Part shown: in pieces, positions 18,493 to 26,757 of the stretch
How the letters are laid out: each line of letters opens with the position of its first letter
How positions within the stretch are numbered: the stretch's first letter is position 1
Origin: Hoyosella levis
Lineage (GTDB): Bacteria; Actinomycetota; Actinomycetes; Mycobacteriales; Mycobacteriaceae
Length of the DNA: 64,000 bases
Assembly: GCF_026008515.1 (NCBI RefSeq)
Contig: NZ_BQYM01000013.1
Coordinates: 1 to 64,000 of the forward strand
Direction of reading: 5' to 3'
Notes under the pieces: generated by a model
Told to the model about the DNA's origin: nothing
The model's database searches: none
Seen by the model: the letters and a program-made list of their open reading frames with translations, nothing else
Translations under genes and position numbers: made by a program

Positions 18493-19106
18493 ACCAGCCC
18501 CCCGAGATGCTGCCCCCGGAGCTCCTGCGAACGCTCTCCGGTACCAGCTCCGCGCACCTCTCCGCGCTCCGCGACCGGCTCGCCCAGCAGGCCGCCCGCG
18601 ACGAGCTGCTCGACGTCGCCATCTGCACCACCGACACCCCCGTGGGCGAGCTGTTGCTCGCCGCCACACCCGCCGGCCTCGCTCGCATCGCCTTCGCCAG
18701 CGAGGACCACGATGCCGTGCTCGAGCGGCTCTCCCGAACGCTCGGCCCGCGCATCCTCACCAGCCCCCGCGTCCTCGACGACGTCCGCCGCGAGCTCGAC
18801 GAGTTCTTCGACCGCCGTCGCACCACCTTCACGATCCCGCTCGACTGGTCGCTGACCACCGGATTCCGCCGCACCGTGCAGGAATACCTGCCCCATATCG
18901 CCTACGGGCGCACCAGCTCCTACAAGGAAGTCGCCGAGGCCGTGGGCAATGCGCGCGCCGTCCGGGCCGTTGGCACCGCGTGCGCCACCAACCCCCTGCC
19001 CATCGTGGTGCCCTGCCACCGCGTGCTGCGCAGCGATGGCACTCTTGGTGGCTACCTCGGCGGGCTCGACGCCAAGACCCTCCTGCTGGAGCTCGAGCAT
19101 GACTGA
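18489..19106 (+). CDS. ogt: Methylated-DNA-protein cysteine methyltransferase with N-terminal extension
   Basis: A 205-residue O6-alkylguanine-DNA alkyltransferase. The acceptor cysteine is Cys176 in PCHRVL. The DNA-binding helix region includes YGRTSSYKEVAEAVG and the asparagine hinge NPLP. It transfers the alkyl group from O6-methylguanine to itself and is consumed. About 42 residues precede the usual start of the domain (VAICTTDTPVGELL). They are helical and charged and are not part of a typical Ogt. Coupling to the sigma factor gene (ATGA) and the 8-bp overlap with alkB make this a single operon. The extension could be a regulatory contact for the sigma factor; that is speculation. Confidence 0.92.
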   Translation: MNQPPEMLPPELLRTLSGTSSAHLSALRDRLAQQAARDELLDVAICTTDTPVGELLLAATPAGLARIAFASEDHDAVLERLSRTLGPRILTSPRVLDDVRRELDEFFDRRRTTFTIPLDWSLTTGFRRTVQEYLPHIAYGRTSSYKEVAEAVGNARAVRAVGTACATNPLPIVVPCHRVLRSDGTLGGYLGGLDAKTLLLELEHD

Positions 19107-19761
19107 CGAGTTCCCTGACCTGCTCGATACCAGCACCGTCCCCGTCGCGGAGGGTGCCACCTGGCTGCCTGGATGGCTCGCTCCGCACCAGCAGCGATGG
19201 CTGGCGAACCAGTTCCGGGCCTGGGCCGAGGGGCCCGTCCCTGTTTCCTCGCCACTGATCCGCGGCAACCGCATGTCCACCCGCATGGTGTGCCTGGGCT
19301 GGCACTGGACCCCCACCGGATACCGCCGTCAAGCGATCGACGTCAACGGCCAGCAGGTTCTGCCCGTCCCCGAGTGGGCCATACGCCTCGGCCGGGCTGC
19401 CGTCGCCGCCGCCCGCGGCAAGCCCGCTCCCGACTACGAGCCCGACGTCATCCTCGCGAACTACTACTCGGTCGATGCCCGCATGGGCATGCACCAGGAC
19501 AAGGGCGAGCACGCCCACGCCGCCGTCGTTTCCCTCTCCATCGGGGATACCTGCACCTTCCGGTTCGGCAACACCCGCACCCGTGCTCGCCCCTACGTGG
19601 ACATCCCGCTCGCCTCCGGGGACGCATTCGTCTTCGAGGGCGCGGCACGGCTCGCCTACCACGGCGTCACCCGCATCCACCCCGGCACCGCCCCGCCGGG
19701 CTGCGGCCTCGAGACCGGGCGCATCAACATGACGCTCCGCATGACGGGACTGCCTGGATGA
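19099..19761 (+). CDS. alkB: AlkB-like Fe(II)/2-oxoglutarate-dependent DNA dealkylase
   Basis: A 220-residue dioxygenase. The iron ligands are His132 and Asp134 (MHQDKGEH) and His188. The 2-oxoglutarate arginines are Arg208 and Arg214 (GRINMTLR). The substrate-loop motif NYYSVDARMGMHQD is intact. It oxidatively removes methyl groups from N1-methyladenine and N3-methylcytosine. It begins 8 bp before the ogt stop and overlaps tagA by 4 bp at its end. With ogt and tagA it covers O-alkyl and N-alkyl damage. Confidence 0.93.
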   Translation: MTDEFPDLLDTSTVPVAEGATWLPGWLAPHQQRWLANQFRAWAEGPVPVSSPLIRGNRMSTRMVCLGWHWTPTGYRRQAIDVNGQQVLPVPEWAIRLGRAAVAAARGKPAPDYEPDVILANYYSVDARMGMHQDKGEHAHAAVVSLSIGDTCTFRFGNTRTRARPYVDIPLASGDAFVFEGAARLAYHGVTRIHPGTAPPGCGLETGRINMTLRMTGLPG

Positions 19762-20411
19762 AACCGGCCAACGACCTCGTCCTCGGCCCGGATGGACTCG
19801 CCCGCCCGCCGTGGGCCGCCCGCGACGAGTTGCTGCGCGATTACTACGACACCGAATGGGGCGTGCCCGTCACCACCGAGCGGGGCGTGCTCGAGCGGCT
19901 CTGCCTCGAAGGCTTCCAGTCGGGCCTGTCCTGGGCGACCATCCTCTGCAAGCGCCCCGCCTTCCGCGAGGCGTTCGCAAGCTTCGAGTCCGAAGCGGTC
20001 GCGGGATTCGACCAGCGCGATATAGACCGGCTCATGGGCGACGCGCGGATCGTGCGCAATCGCCGCAAGATCGAGGCCACCATCGCCAATGCCCGCGCCA
20101 CCCTCGCGCTCCGCGACGATCCCGCGCTCAATTCGCTTGGGAAGCGCCAGGTCCGCGCTCCCCTGCTCGAGCCCGGGCTGCCCATCCTGGTCTGGTCGTT
20201 CCAGCCCTCGCGTACCCCCGCGCCGCGCGCTCTCGCCGAGATCCCGACCACTTCGCCCGAGTCCGTGGCACTGAGCCGCGAGCTCAAGCGGCGCGGGTTC
20301 CGGTTTGTCGGGCCCACCACGATGCATGCGCTCATGGAGGCGATCGGGGTGATCGATACACATCTCGTGGGCAGCCACCGCCGCGGCAGCTCCGGGGTGT
20401 GGCCGGGCTAG
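19758..20411 (+). CDS. tagA: DNA-3-methyladenine glycosylase I (Tag family) lacking the zinc-snap residues
   Basis: A 217-residue Tag-family glycosylase. The conserved DTEWGVP, the LEGFQSGLSWATIL segment with the catalytic-pocket Glu, and GFRFVGPTTMHALMEAIGV are present. It excises 3-methyladenine. The N-terminal Cys of the family's zinc snap (usually in RCxW) is replaced (RPPW), the His before D-x-E-W-G is Tyr (YYDTEWG), and the C-terminal Cys appears as Ser. Only one of the four expected zinc ligands seems kept. The fold is probably stabilised without zinc. Last gene of the alkylation operon; it ends before the terminator at 20626-20668. Confidence 0.9.
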   Translation: MKPANDLVLGPDGLARPPWAARDELLRDYYDTEWGVPVTTERGVLERLCLEGFQSGLSWATILCKRPAFREAFASFESEAVAGFDQRDIDRLMGDARIVRNRRKIEATIANARATLALRDDPALNSLGKRQVRAPLLEPGLPILVWSFQPSRTPAPRALAEIPTTSPESVALSRELKRRGFRFVGPTTMHALMEAIGVIDTHLVGSHRRGSSGVWPG

Positions 20412-20625
20412 GGCTTCCGGTTGGCGGGTGGCTGGGCTTCGGCGGTGGCTGGGCGCCGACCCCGGCAAACGCGATAGAAACCACTCTCGAACCGGCGTGT
20501 CACCCCGGCGTGTCGAACAGTTTCCGGTGCGTTTGGCGACGGGAGGGCGAACGCAGCGTCGGGAGGGCGACGTGCGGTGGCGGCACCTCGATAGGCGCCC
20601 CGCCGCGGACCCGCACAATGCGAGA
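20412..20625. other. Non-coding spacer between tagA and glyS
   Basis: No supported gene. The sequence is G-rich with small imperfect repeats: GGTGGCTGGGC-like units, CCGGCGTGTC twice near 20495-20515, and GTCGGGAGGGCGA twice near 20538-20570. It may be degraded repeat DNA. Confidence 0.4.
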
Positions 20626-20668
20626 AGTCCCTGCGCGGATCCAGCCAAGCGGGCTCCGCGCAGGGACT
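20626..20668. terminator. Bidirectional terminator between tagA and glyS
   Basis: A perfect 14-bp stem (AGTCCCTGCGCGGA at 20626-20639 with 20655-20668) and a 15-nt loop lie between two convergent genes. The position supports termination from both sides. Confidence 0.7.
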
Positions 20669-20689
20669 CTGCCGAGTGGCAGCTAGCAG

Positions 20690-22078
20690 CTAGACCCCGA
20701 TGAGGCGCTGTGCCAGGTATTCCTCGACCTTGTCGAGGGCGATGCGCTCCTGCGTCATGGTGTCGCGCTCGCGGATGGTGACGGCCTGATCGTCGAGGGT
20801 GTCGAAGTCGACGGTGATGCAGAACGGGGTGCCGATCTCGTCCTGGCGGCGGTAGCGGCGACCGATGGCTCCGGCGTCATCGAACTCGACGTTCCAGTGC
20901 TGGCGCAACTGGGCGGCGAGGTCCTTGGCCTTGGGGGTGAGGTCAGCGTTGCGGCTCAGCGGCAGCACGGCGGCCTTGACGGGGGCGAGGCGACGATCGA
21001 GGCGCAGCACGACTCGGGTGTCCACGCCGCCCTTCGAGTTGGGCGCCTCGTCCTCGCTGTAGGCGTCGACAAGGAATGCCATGAGCGAGCGGGTCAGTCC
21101 GGCCGCGGGCTCGATGACGAAGGGGGTGTAGCGGGTTCCGGTGGCCTGATCGTAGTAGGACAGGTCGACACCGGAGTGCTTGGCGTGGGTGCTCAGGTCG
21201 TAGTCGGTGCGGTTGGCGACGCCCTCGAGCTCGCCCCAGCCGCTGCCGGAGAAGCCGAAGAGGTACTCGATGTCGACGGTGCGCTTGGAGTAGTGCGAGA
21301 GCTTGTCCTTGGGGTGCTCGAACAGGCGCAGGTTCTCGGGGTTGATGCCGAGGTCGGTGTACCACTTGAGGCGGTAGTCGATCCAGTACTGGTGCCATTC
21401 CTCGTCGGTTCCGGGCTCGACGAAGAACTCCATCTCCATCTGCTCGAACTCGCGGGTGCGGAAGATGAAGTTGCCGGGGGTGATCTCGTTGCGGAAGCTC
21501 TTGCCGATCTGCCCGATGCCGAACGGGGGCTTCTTGCGCGAGGAGGTCATGACGTTGGCGAAGTTGACGAAGATTCCCTGGGCGGTCTCGGGCCGCAGGT
21601 AGTGCAGGCCCTCCTCGTCATCGACGGGGCCGAGGAAGGTCTTGAGGAGCCCGGAGAAGGCGCGCGGCTCGGTCCACTTGCCGGGCTGGCCGGTGTCGGG
21701 ATCGTTGATGTCGGCGAGGCCGTTTTCGGGCGGGTGGCCGTGCTTGGCCTCGTACGCCTCGATGAGATGGTCGGCGCGGTAGCGCTTGTGGGTGTGCAGC
21801 GACTCGACGAGAGGGTCGGTGAAGACATCGACGTGGCCGGAGGCCTCCCAGACCTGGCGGGGCAGGATGACCGAGGAGTCGAGACCAACGACGTCATCGC
21901 GGCTAGTGACGATGTTGCGCCACCACTGCTTCTTGATGTTGTCCTTGAGCTCGACACCGAGCGGGCCATAGTCCCAGGCGGAGCGGGTGCCGCCGTAGAT
22001 CTCGCCGCAGGGGTAAACGAGACCGCGGCGCTTGCATAGGTTGACGACCGTGTCGATACGGTTGGACTTGCCTGCCAC
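20690..22078 (-). CDS. glyS: Glycyl-tRNA synthetase (alpha2 type)
   Basis: A 462-residue class II synthetase, the usual length for actinobacterial dimeric GlyRS. Motif 2 is seen as [19 protein letters not shown], motif 3 as [10 protein letters not shown], and the specific insert around [21 protein letters not shown] is intact. It charges tRNA-Gly. GTG 22078 is chosen, with GGAG about 10 nt upstream; the longer frame adds 20 unconserved residues. It is divergent from the smtB-zur operon, as in mycobacteria. Confidence 0.95.
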   Translation of the reverse strand: MAGKSNRIDTVVNLCKRRGLVYPCGEIYGGTRSAWDYGPLGVELKDNIKKQWWRNIVTSRDDVVGLDSSVILPRQVWEASGHVDVFTDPLVESLHTHKRYRADHLIEAYEAKHGHPPENGLADINDPDTGQPGKWTEPRAFSGLLKTFLGPVDDEEGLHYLRPETAQGIFVNFANVMTSSRKKPPFGIGQIGKSFRNEITPGNFIFRTREFEQMEMEFFVEPGTDEEWHQYWIDYRLKWYTDLGINPENLRLFEHPKDKLSHYSKRTVDIEYLFGFSGSGWGELEGVANRTDYDLSTHAKHSGVDLSYYDQATGTRYTPFVIEPAAGLTRSLMAFLVDAYSEDEAPNSKGGVDTRVVLRLDRRLAPVKAAVLPLSRNADLTPKAKDLAAQLRQHWNVEFDDAGAIGRRYRRQDEIGTPFCITVDFDTLDDQAVTIRERDTMTQERIALDKVEEYLAQRLIGV

Positions 22079-22234
22079 TGGGGGTGCACTCCATCTTGTC
22101 GCGAGGTCACTGATCTCTTCAGCGCTGTCGGCCAGCACTGTGGGGCCAGCCGGGAGACTTCTCAGTCCCGGCCAGTCTAGGCAACGCTGGGACGAACGCT
22201 AAACCGGCCCGGCCTGCTGCGCTAGGCTTGCGCC

Positions 22235-22278
22235 TTGACATGCACATCCGTGCATATAATCATGGTTATTGTTTCCAT
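22235..22278 (+). promoter_or_regulatory. Promoter and metal-responsive operator region of smtB-zur
   Basis: TTGACA (22235-22240) and a perfect TATAAT (22255-22260) are only 14 bp apart. An exact inverted repeat ATGCAC-N4-GTGCAT (22240-22255) fills the space between them. A second AT-rich dyad with outer arms ATGG and CCAT follows at 22262-22278. The under-spaced promoter filled by a palindrome suits control by SmtB, Zur or both. Confidence 0.55.
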
Positions 22279-22297
22279 TAATCGTGAGGAGCTTACC

Positions 22298-22660
22298 CTG
22301 ACCGGCACCGGCATCTTCGACGACAGCAGCGAGGTCGAGCACACCAAGCCGACCACGCCCGCGGCCCCGCTCCCCCCGCAGCGCACCCTCATCGCCGCCG
22401 GCGAGCTCCTCCGCGCCCTGGCCGCGCCCGTGCGCATCGGCATCGTCCTGCAACTGCGCGAGTCCGAGCGCTGCGTGCACGAGCTCAAGGACGCCCTCGG
22501 CGTCACCCAGCCACTGATCAGCCAGCATTTGCGCATCCTCAAGTCCGCGGGCGTCGTGGAGGGCGAGCGCTCCGGCCGCGAGGTCCTGTACCGCCTCGTC
22601 GACGACCACCTCGCGCACATCGTCGCCGACGCCATCGCACACTCGGAGGAAACCCGATGA
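22298..22660 (+). CDS. smtB: ArsR/SmtB-family zinc sensor repressor
   Basis: A protein of about 120 residues with the ArsR winged helix (LLRALAAPVRIGIVLQL, then TQPLISQHLRILKSAGVV). A complete alpha-5 zinc site D-x-H-x10-H-x2-E occurs near the C-terminus, so it should release DNA when zinc binds. The alpha-3 cysteine pair of the arsenic sensors is absent. The start is unusual. A strong GAGGAG (22286-22291) lies 6 nt before CTG 22298, and no ATG, GTG or TTG follows in frame before the conserved domain. ATG 22262 overlaps the presumed promoter. It is followed by zur with a 4-bp overlap, as mycobacterial Rv2358 is by furB. Confidence 0.85.
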   Translation: MTGTGIFDDSSEVEHTKPTTPAAPLPPQRTLIAAGELLRALAAPVRIGIVLQLRESERCVHELKDALGVTQPLISQHLRILKSAGVVEGERSGREVLYRLVDDHLAHIVADAIAHSEETR

Positions 22661-23094
22661 GCACCAACCCCCCCACCAGCACCGGCAAGCGCGCCGCGCC
22701 CACCATCGGCGTGCGCTCCACCCGCCAGCGCAGCACCATCACTGCACTGCTCGACGACGTCGACGAGTTCCGCTCCGCCCAGGAGCTCCACGACGTGCTG
22801 CGCCAGCGTGGCGAGACCATCGGGCTGACCACCGTCTACCGCACCCTGCAGTCCATGGCGGATACGGGCGCGGTCGACGTCCTGCGCACCGACACTGGCG
22901 AGGCGATGTACCGCCGGTGCTCGAGCTCGCACCACCATCACGTCGTCTGCCGCGAGTGCGGGTACACCGTGGAGGTGCACGGCGATGTCGTCGAGAAGTG
23001 GACCGCGTCAGTGGCGAAGGCGAACGGGTTCTCGGACGTCTCCCACATCGTGGAGATCTTTGGCGTGTGCGGGGAATGCCAGCGCAAGGGATAG
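22657..23094 (+). CDS. zur: Zinc uptake regulator, Fur family
   Basis: A 145-residue Fur-family repressor. The N-terminal winged helix includes LRQRGETIGLTTVYRTLQS. The regulatory metal region SSSHHHHVVCRECG and the C-terminal CGEC give two CxxC pairs for structural zinc. With zinc it represses high-affinity uptake and ribosomal paralogues. It overlaps smtB by 4 bp, so the two zinc sensors of opposite logic are coupled: SmtB lets go with zinc, Zur binds with zinc. Equivalent to mycobacterial FurB. Confidence 0.93.
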   Translation: MSTNPPTSTGKRAAPTIGVRSTRQRSTITALLDDVDEFRSAQELHDVLRQRGETIGLTTVYRTLQSMADTGAVDVLRTDTGEAMYRRCSSSHHHHVVCRECGYTVEVHGDVVEKWTASVAKANGFSDVSHIVEIFGVCGECQRKG

Positions 23095-23121
23095 GCCTCG
23101 CCATGCCCCGCGATTCGTACC

Positions 23122-23184
23122 CCGCGACAGTGCGAAAAACGACAGGCTCGAGCACGGGAGCTGTCGTTCTTCGCACTGTCGCGG
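23122..23184. repeat. Intergenic palindrome, family A copy (most complete)
   Basis: Two 24-nt arms (23122-23145 and 23161-23184) pair with a single mismatch around a 15-nt loop. The shared core is CAGTGCGAA-N2-ACGACAG. It lies between convergent zur and uppS, which fits a bidirectional terminator. Related copies are at 1964-2020 and, as a half site, 88-112. Confidence 0.7.
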
Positions 23185-23220
23185 CCGGGTAGGGGCGAGC
23201 ACGCCCCGGCCCCAGAGCCC

Positions 23221-24045
23221 CTAGCTGGTGTTGACCCCTCCGTAGCGGCGGTCCCGCTTGGCGTACTCGACGCAGGCGTTCCACAGGTCGCGCCGGTCGA
23301 AGTCAGGGAACAGGGTCTCCTGGAACACGAACTCGGCGTAGGCGGACTGCCACAGCAGGAAGTTGGAGGTCCGCATCTCGCCGGAGGGCCGCAGGAAGAG
23401 ATCGACGTCGGGCATGTCCGGCTCGTCGAGGTGGCGGGCGAGCATGGCCTCGGTGATGCGGTCTGGGTCGAGCTTCCCCGCGGCGGCCTTGCGGGCGAGC
23501 TCCCGGGCGGCGTCGACGATCTCCGCGCGGCCCCCGTAGTTGACGCACATGGTGAGGGTGAGCTTGGTGTTGTCCTTGGTCATCTCCTCGGCGATCTCGA
23601 GCTCGCGGATGACGCTGCGCCACAGCCTCGGCCTGCGCCCGGCCCAGCGCACCCGCACACCCATCTCGTGCATCTCGTCGCGACGGTTCCGGATGACGTC
23701 GCGGTTGAACCCCATGAGGAAGCGGACCTCCTCGGGGCTGCGGCGCCAGTTCTCGGTGGAGAAGGCGTAGGCCGACAGCCATTGGACACCGATCTCGAGG
23801 GAACCGCACACGACGTCCATGAGGACGGACTCGCCGCGCTTGTGGCCCTCGGTGCGCGGCAGGCCACGTTGCTCGGCCCAGCGGCCGTTGCCATCCATGA
23901 CGAGGGCGACGTGGCGGGGCACGAACTCGGCGGGCAGCCGGGGCGGTGTCGCGCCGGAGGGGTGCGGGTCCGGGGGGCGGACCTCGCGCGCGTCGCTTGC
24001 TGCAGTCTTCCGCCAGGATGATCGTCGCTGTGCCACGGTTCTCAT
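23221..24045 (-). CDS. uppS: cis-Prenyl transferase, decaprenyl diphosphate synthase type
   Basis: A 274-residue UPP/decaprenyl diphosphate synthase. The catalytic Asp lies in [12 protein letters not shown] near residue 50, the specificity region in [14 protein letters not shown], and the C-terminal signature is [16 protein letters not shown]. It condenses isopentenyl diphosphate to the lipid carrier used for peptidoglycan and arabinogalactan. ATG 24045 is taken; GTG 24036, which follows a CAAGAT box by 7 nt, would be an alternative leaderless start. It lies just downstream of recO on the same strand, the mycobacterial order. Confidence 0.94.
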   Translation of the reverse strand: MRTVAQRRSSWRKTAASDAREVRPPDPHPSGATPPRLPAEFVPRHVALVMDGNGRWAEQRGLPRTEGHKRGESVLMDVVCGSLEIGVQWLSAYAFSTENWRRSPEEVRFLMGFNRDVIRNRRDEMHEMGVRVRWAGRRPRLWRSVIRELEIAEEMTKDNTKLTLTMCVNYGGRAEIVDAARELARKAAAGKLDPDRITEAMLARHLDEPDMPDVDLFLRPSGEMRTSNFLLWQSAYAEFVFQETLFPDFDRRDLWNACVEYAKRDRRYGGVNTS

Positions 24046-24103
24046 CTTGCCTGACGGGCGCTGCGGCCTGGGAACGGGGACGCACGGGCCGGACCCGCGG
24101 TGT

Positions 24104-24880
24104 CTAGGCGGGCGCGCCGACCGGGTCCGGGGCGGGCCCGGTGTGAGGGCGGTTTCGCTCGATGAGGGGCAGCGTGCGCAGTTGCCGCTCGAGGTGCCAT
24201 TGCAGGTGCGCGGCGGTGAGTCCACTGGCCTGGCTGCGCACCGCGGGCGTCGTGGCGAGGGCGTGGTCCCAGTGCCCTTGCACGAGCGCGGCCATCAGGG
24301 CGAGCACCTCTGCACTGGGGGTAGCGGCACCGGCGGGGCGACAGGCCACGCACACGGTTCCGCCCGCGGCGACGTGGAAGGCCCGGTGCGGGCCGCTGGT
24401 GCCGCAGCGCGCGCAATCCCACAGGGCGGGCGCCCATCCGGCAAGGCCCATGGCGCGCAGCAGGTAGGCGTCGAGGATCAGCTCGGTGGGGCGCTCCTCG
24501 GCGACCAAGGCACGCAGCGCGCCCACGGTGAGGTGGAAGAGGCGCGGGGCGGGTGCGTGCTCCTCCCCCGCGAGGCGCTCGGCGGTCTCGAGGATCGCGC
24601 AGGCGGTGGTATAGATGCCGTAGTCGGTGACGGTCTCCGCGGCGAACCCATCGAGCACCTGCACCTGGGTGACGATGTCGAGGTTGCGGCCGGGGTAGAG
24701 CAGCACATCGACGTGGTTGCCGGGCTCCAGCCTCGCGCCGAACTTGGAGCGGGTGCGGCGGATGCCCTTCGCGACGGCACGGACGATGCCGTGCTCGCGG
24801 GTGAGCAGGGTGAGGATGCGGTCAGCCTCGCCCAGCTTGTGCTGGCGAAGCACGATCGCGCGTTCCCGGTATAACCTCAC
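24104..24880 (-). CDS. recO: DNA repair protein RecO
   Basis: A 258-residue protein with the N-terminal OB fold ([19 protein letters not shown]) and a central zinc-binding region with two cysteine pairs (CARC and CVAC). RecO anneals DNA and loads RecA with RecR at gaps. It starts at GTG 24880; a CACACT box lies 6 nt before it, so the mRNA may be leaderless. A longer open frame upstream belongs to another frame of the regulator gene. It is followed by uppS. Confidence 0.93.
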   Translation of the reverse strand: MRLYRERAIVLRQHKLGEADRILTLLTREHGIVRAVAKGIRRTRSKFGARLEPGNHVDVLLYPGRNLDIVTQVQVLDGFAAETVTDYGIYTTACAILETAERLAGEEHAPAPRLFHLTVGALRALVAEERPTELILDAYLLRAMGLAGWAPALWDCARCGTSGPHRAFHVAAGGTVCVACRPAGAATPSAEVLALMAALVQGHWDHALATTPAVRSQASGLTAAHLQWHLERQLRTLPLIERNRPHTGPAPDPVGAPA

Positions 24881-24911
24881 GAACCTAGTGTGCCATCGCG
24901 GTACGACATGT

Positions 24912-25724
24912 TCACCGCGGCTCGCGCTGGGCCGGGACCGCACGACGCGCGGGAGGCGCTGCGTGCCGCTCGGGCACCTGGAACTGGTAGCCGAGGCCGC
25001 GGATGGCGCGCAGCCACTCGGGATCGTGCTCGTCATCGCCGAAGCGCTTGCGCAGCCGGGCGATGTGGACGGTGAGGGTATTGCTGTTGGTGGCATTGCT
25101 CCCCCACACCGCATGGACGAGCTCGGTGCGGGGCACCACCATGCCGGGGCGCTCGGCGAGGTAGCGCAGCAGGAGGTACTCGCGCGGGGGCAGGCGCACG
25201 CAGTCACCGTCGAGCCACATCTGGGGCGCCGCGCCGTCGATGCGGAGCCTGCCGAGATCGATGGTGCTGCGCCTGGCCTCGTGGATGGCAACGCTGTTGA
25301 GGTAGGACTGCACGATCACGGCAAGTTCCTGGGTGCGGTAGGGCTTGGGCACCACGATGTTCGCCGCGGTGGAGGCACGGGCGACGAAGTCGCCGTCGCT
25401 GGGTGCCGCTGCGACCAGGATCGGCAGGTCGGGATCGCCCTGGCGCACGAGCTCGAGGAACTCCAAGGAGCTGATCAAGCCACCGACGGGGGCGAGCACC
25501 ACGAGGTCGGGCCGGAGCCTGCCGACGATGAGCAGCGCCTCCGCGGGCTCGAGGCACGCCTGGACGGTGTAGGGCTGCCCGCGCAGGCCCTCGGCGAGCG
25601 CGGTGACGGCGTCCTTGTCATCGTCGACCACGAGGACCATCGGATGGTGGCGGGCGGTTGCTGGATCACTGAGCTCGGATAGCTTGCGCGCGCCCACGAA
25701 CGCGACATCGATGTTCGCCACCAC
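24912..25724 (-). CDS. Orphan OmpR-type regulator with degenerate receiver domain
   Basis: A 270-residue protein. A receiver-like domain (about 28-142) is followed by a Trans_reg_C winged helix (about 150-255), seen as LPPREYLLLRYLAERPG, TVHIARLRKRFGDD and IRGLGYQF. The acidic pocket DDD (33-35) and Lys126 (VPKPY) remain. The phospho-acceptor position in PDLVVLAPVGG (Ala77) is not Asp, and the switch Thr/Ser is Ala. It therefore probably works without phosphorylation, like GlnR-type regulators. No kinase gene is adjacent. It lies 63 bp beyond the pst operon and 31 bp before recO, suggesting a link to phosphate control (inference). Start at GTG 25724 or ATG 25640. Confidence 0.85.
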   Translation of the reverse strand: MVANIDVAFVGARKLSELSDPATARHHPMVLVVDDDKDAVTALAEGLRGQPYTVQACLEPAEALLIVGRLRPDLVVLAPVGGLISSLEFLELVRQGDPDLPILVAAAPSDGDFVARASTAANIVVPKPYRTQELAVIVQSYLNSVAIHEARRSTIDLGRLRIDGAAPQMWLDGDCVRLPPREYLLLRYLAERPGMVVPRTELVHAVWGSNATNSNTLTVHIARLRKRFGDDEHDPEWLRAIRGLGYQFQVPERHAAPPARRAVPAQREPR

Positions 25725-25787
25725 CGCGTTGTCACTTCACTTTCTGCTCGGGGCCCTGCCTGTGGCGAGCGGCGCGGGGAAGGACCA

Positions 25788-26681
25788 TCAGCCGAAGCGG
25801 CCGGAGATGTAGTCCTCGGTGCGCTGATCGCTGGGGTTGGAGAAGATCTTGGCGGTGTCGTCGTACTCGATGAGGCGGCCGGTGCGATCACCATGGTCAT
25901 CAGCCTCGGCAGTGAAGAAGGCGGTGCGCTGCGAGACGCGCGCGGCCTGCTGCATGTTGTGGGTGACGATGACGATGGTGAACTCCTGGGCGAGATCGGC
26001 CATCAGGTCCTCGATCTTGAGGGTCGCGATGGGGTCGAGCGCGGAGCACGGCTCGTCCATGAGGATGACCTCGGGCTTGGTGGCGATGGCCCGGGCGATG
26101 CACAGGCGCTGCTGCTGCCCGCCGGAGAGCGCGAGGGCGCTGTCCTTGAGCTTGGACTTCACCTCGTCCCAGATCGCGGCCTTGCGGAGGGCTTCCTCGA
26201 CCAGGTCATCCATGTTGTCGACCTGCATGTTGGTCACGCGCGGGCCGTAGGCGACGTTCTCGTAGATCGACTTGGGGAAGGGGTTGGGCTTCTGGAAGAC
26301 CATGCCGATGCGGCGGCGCACCTCGGTGGCGTCGACGCCCTCGCCGTAGATGTCGGTGCCCTCGAAGCGGACCATGCCCTCGACGCGCGCGCCGGGGATG
26401 AGGTCGTTCATGCGGTTGAGCGACCGGAGCACGGTGGACTTTCCGCAGCCCGAGGGACCGATGAGGGCAGAGACCTCGTTGCGCGCGAACGTCATGTTCA
26501 CATCGCGCACGGCCAGGTGCTTCTTGTAGAAGACCCGGACGTCATCGCAGGTGATGGCGGGGCCGCTGCGGCTCGCGGAACGTGCTGGGCGGGCATGCCC
26601 CAGATCGAGGCGGAGGCCAGGCTTCGCGCCAGCGTCGGTGGTGTGGGACAGATCCGTTCCAGATGACGTCACATGGGCCAT
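25788..26681 (-). CDS. pstB: Phosphate ABC transporter ATPase (distal copy)
   Basis: A 297-residue PstB. Walker [10 protein letters not shown], the signature [14 protein letters not shown], Walker B VILMDEP and the family ending [11 protein letters not shown] are all present. About 45 extra residues rich in Ser, Thr and Gly precede the ATPase domain. ATG 26681 has GAGGAG upstream. It drives phosphate import with PstCA. A second pstB lies 76 bp upstream in the same operon; the two share most motifs but differ clearly in sequence. Confidence 0.93.
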   Translation of the reverse strand: MAHVTSSGTDLSHTTDAGAKPGLRLDLGHARPARSASRSGPAITCDDVRVFYKKHLAVRDVNMTFARNEVSALIGPSGCGKSTVLRSLNRMNDLIPGARVEGMVRFEGTDIYGEGVDATEVRRRIGMVFQKPNPFPKSIYENVAYGPRVTNMQVDNMDDLVEEALRKAAIWDEVKSKLKDSALALSGGQQQRLCIARAIATKPEVILMDEPCSALDPIATLKIEDLMADLAQEFTIVIVTHNMQQAARVSQRTAFFTAEADDHGDRTGRLIEYDDTAKIFSNPSDQRTEDYISGRFG

Positions 26682-26757
26682 GGGGTTTGCTCCTCGCGTG
26701 GTGTGGGTCCAATCGGGCCGGACGGTCGGGGTTTCCTGCCCGTCCGGTGACTCGGCG

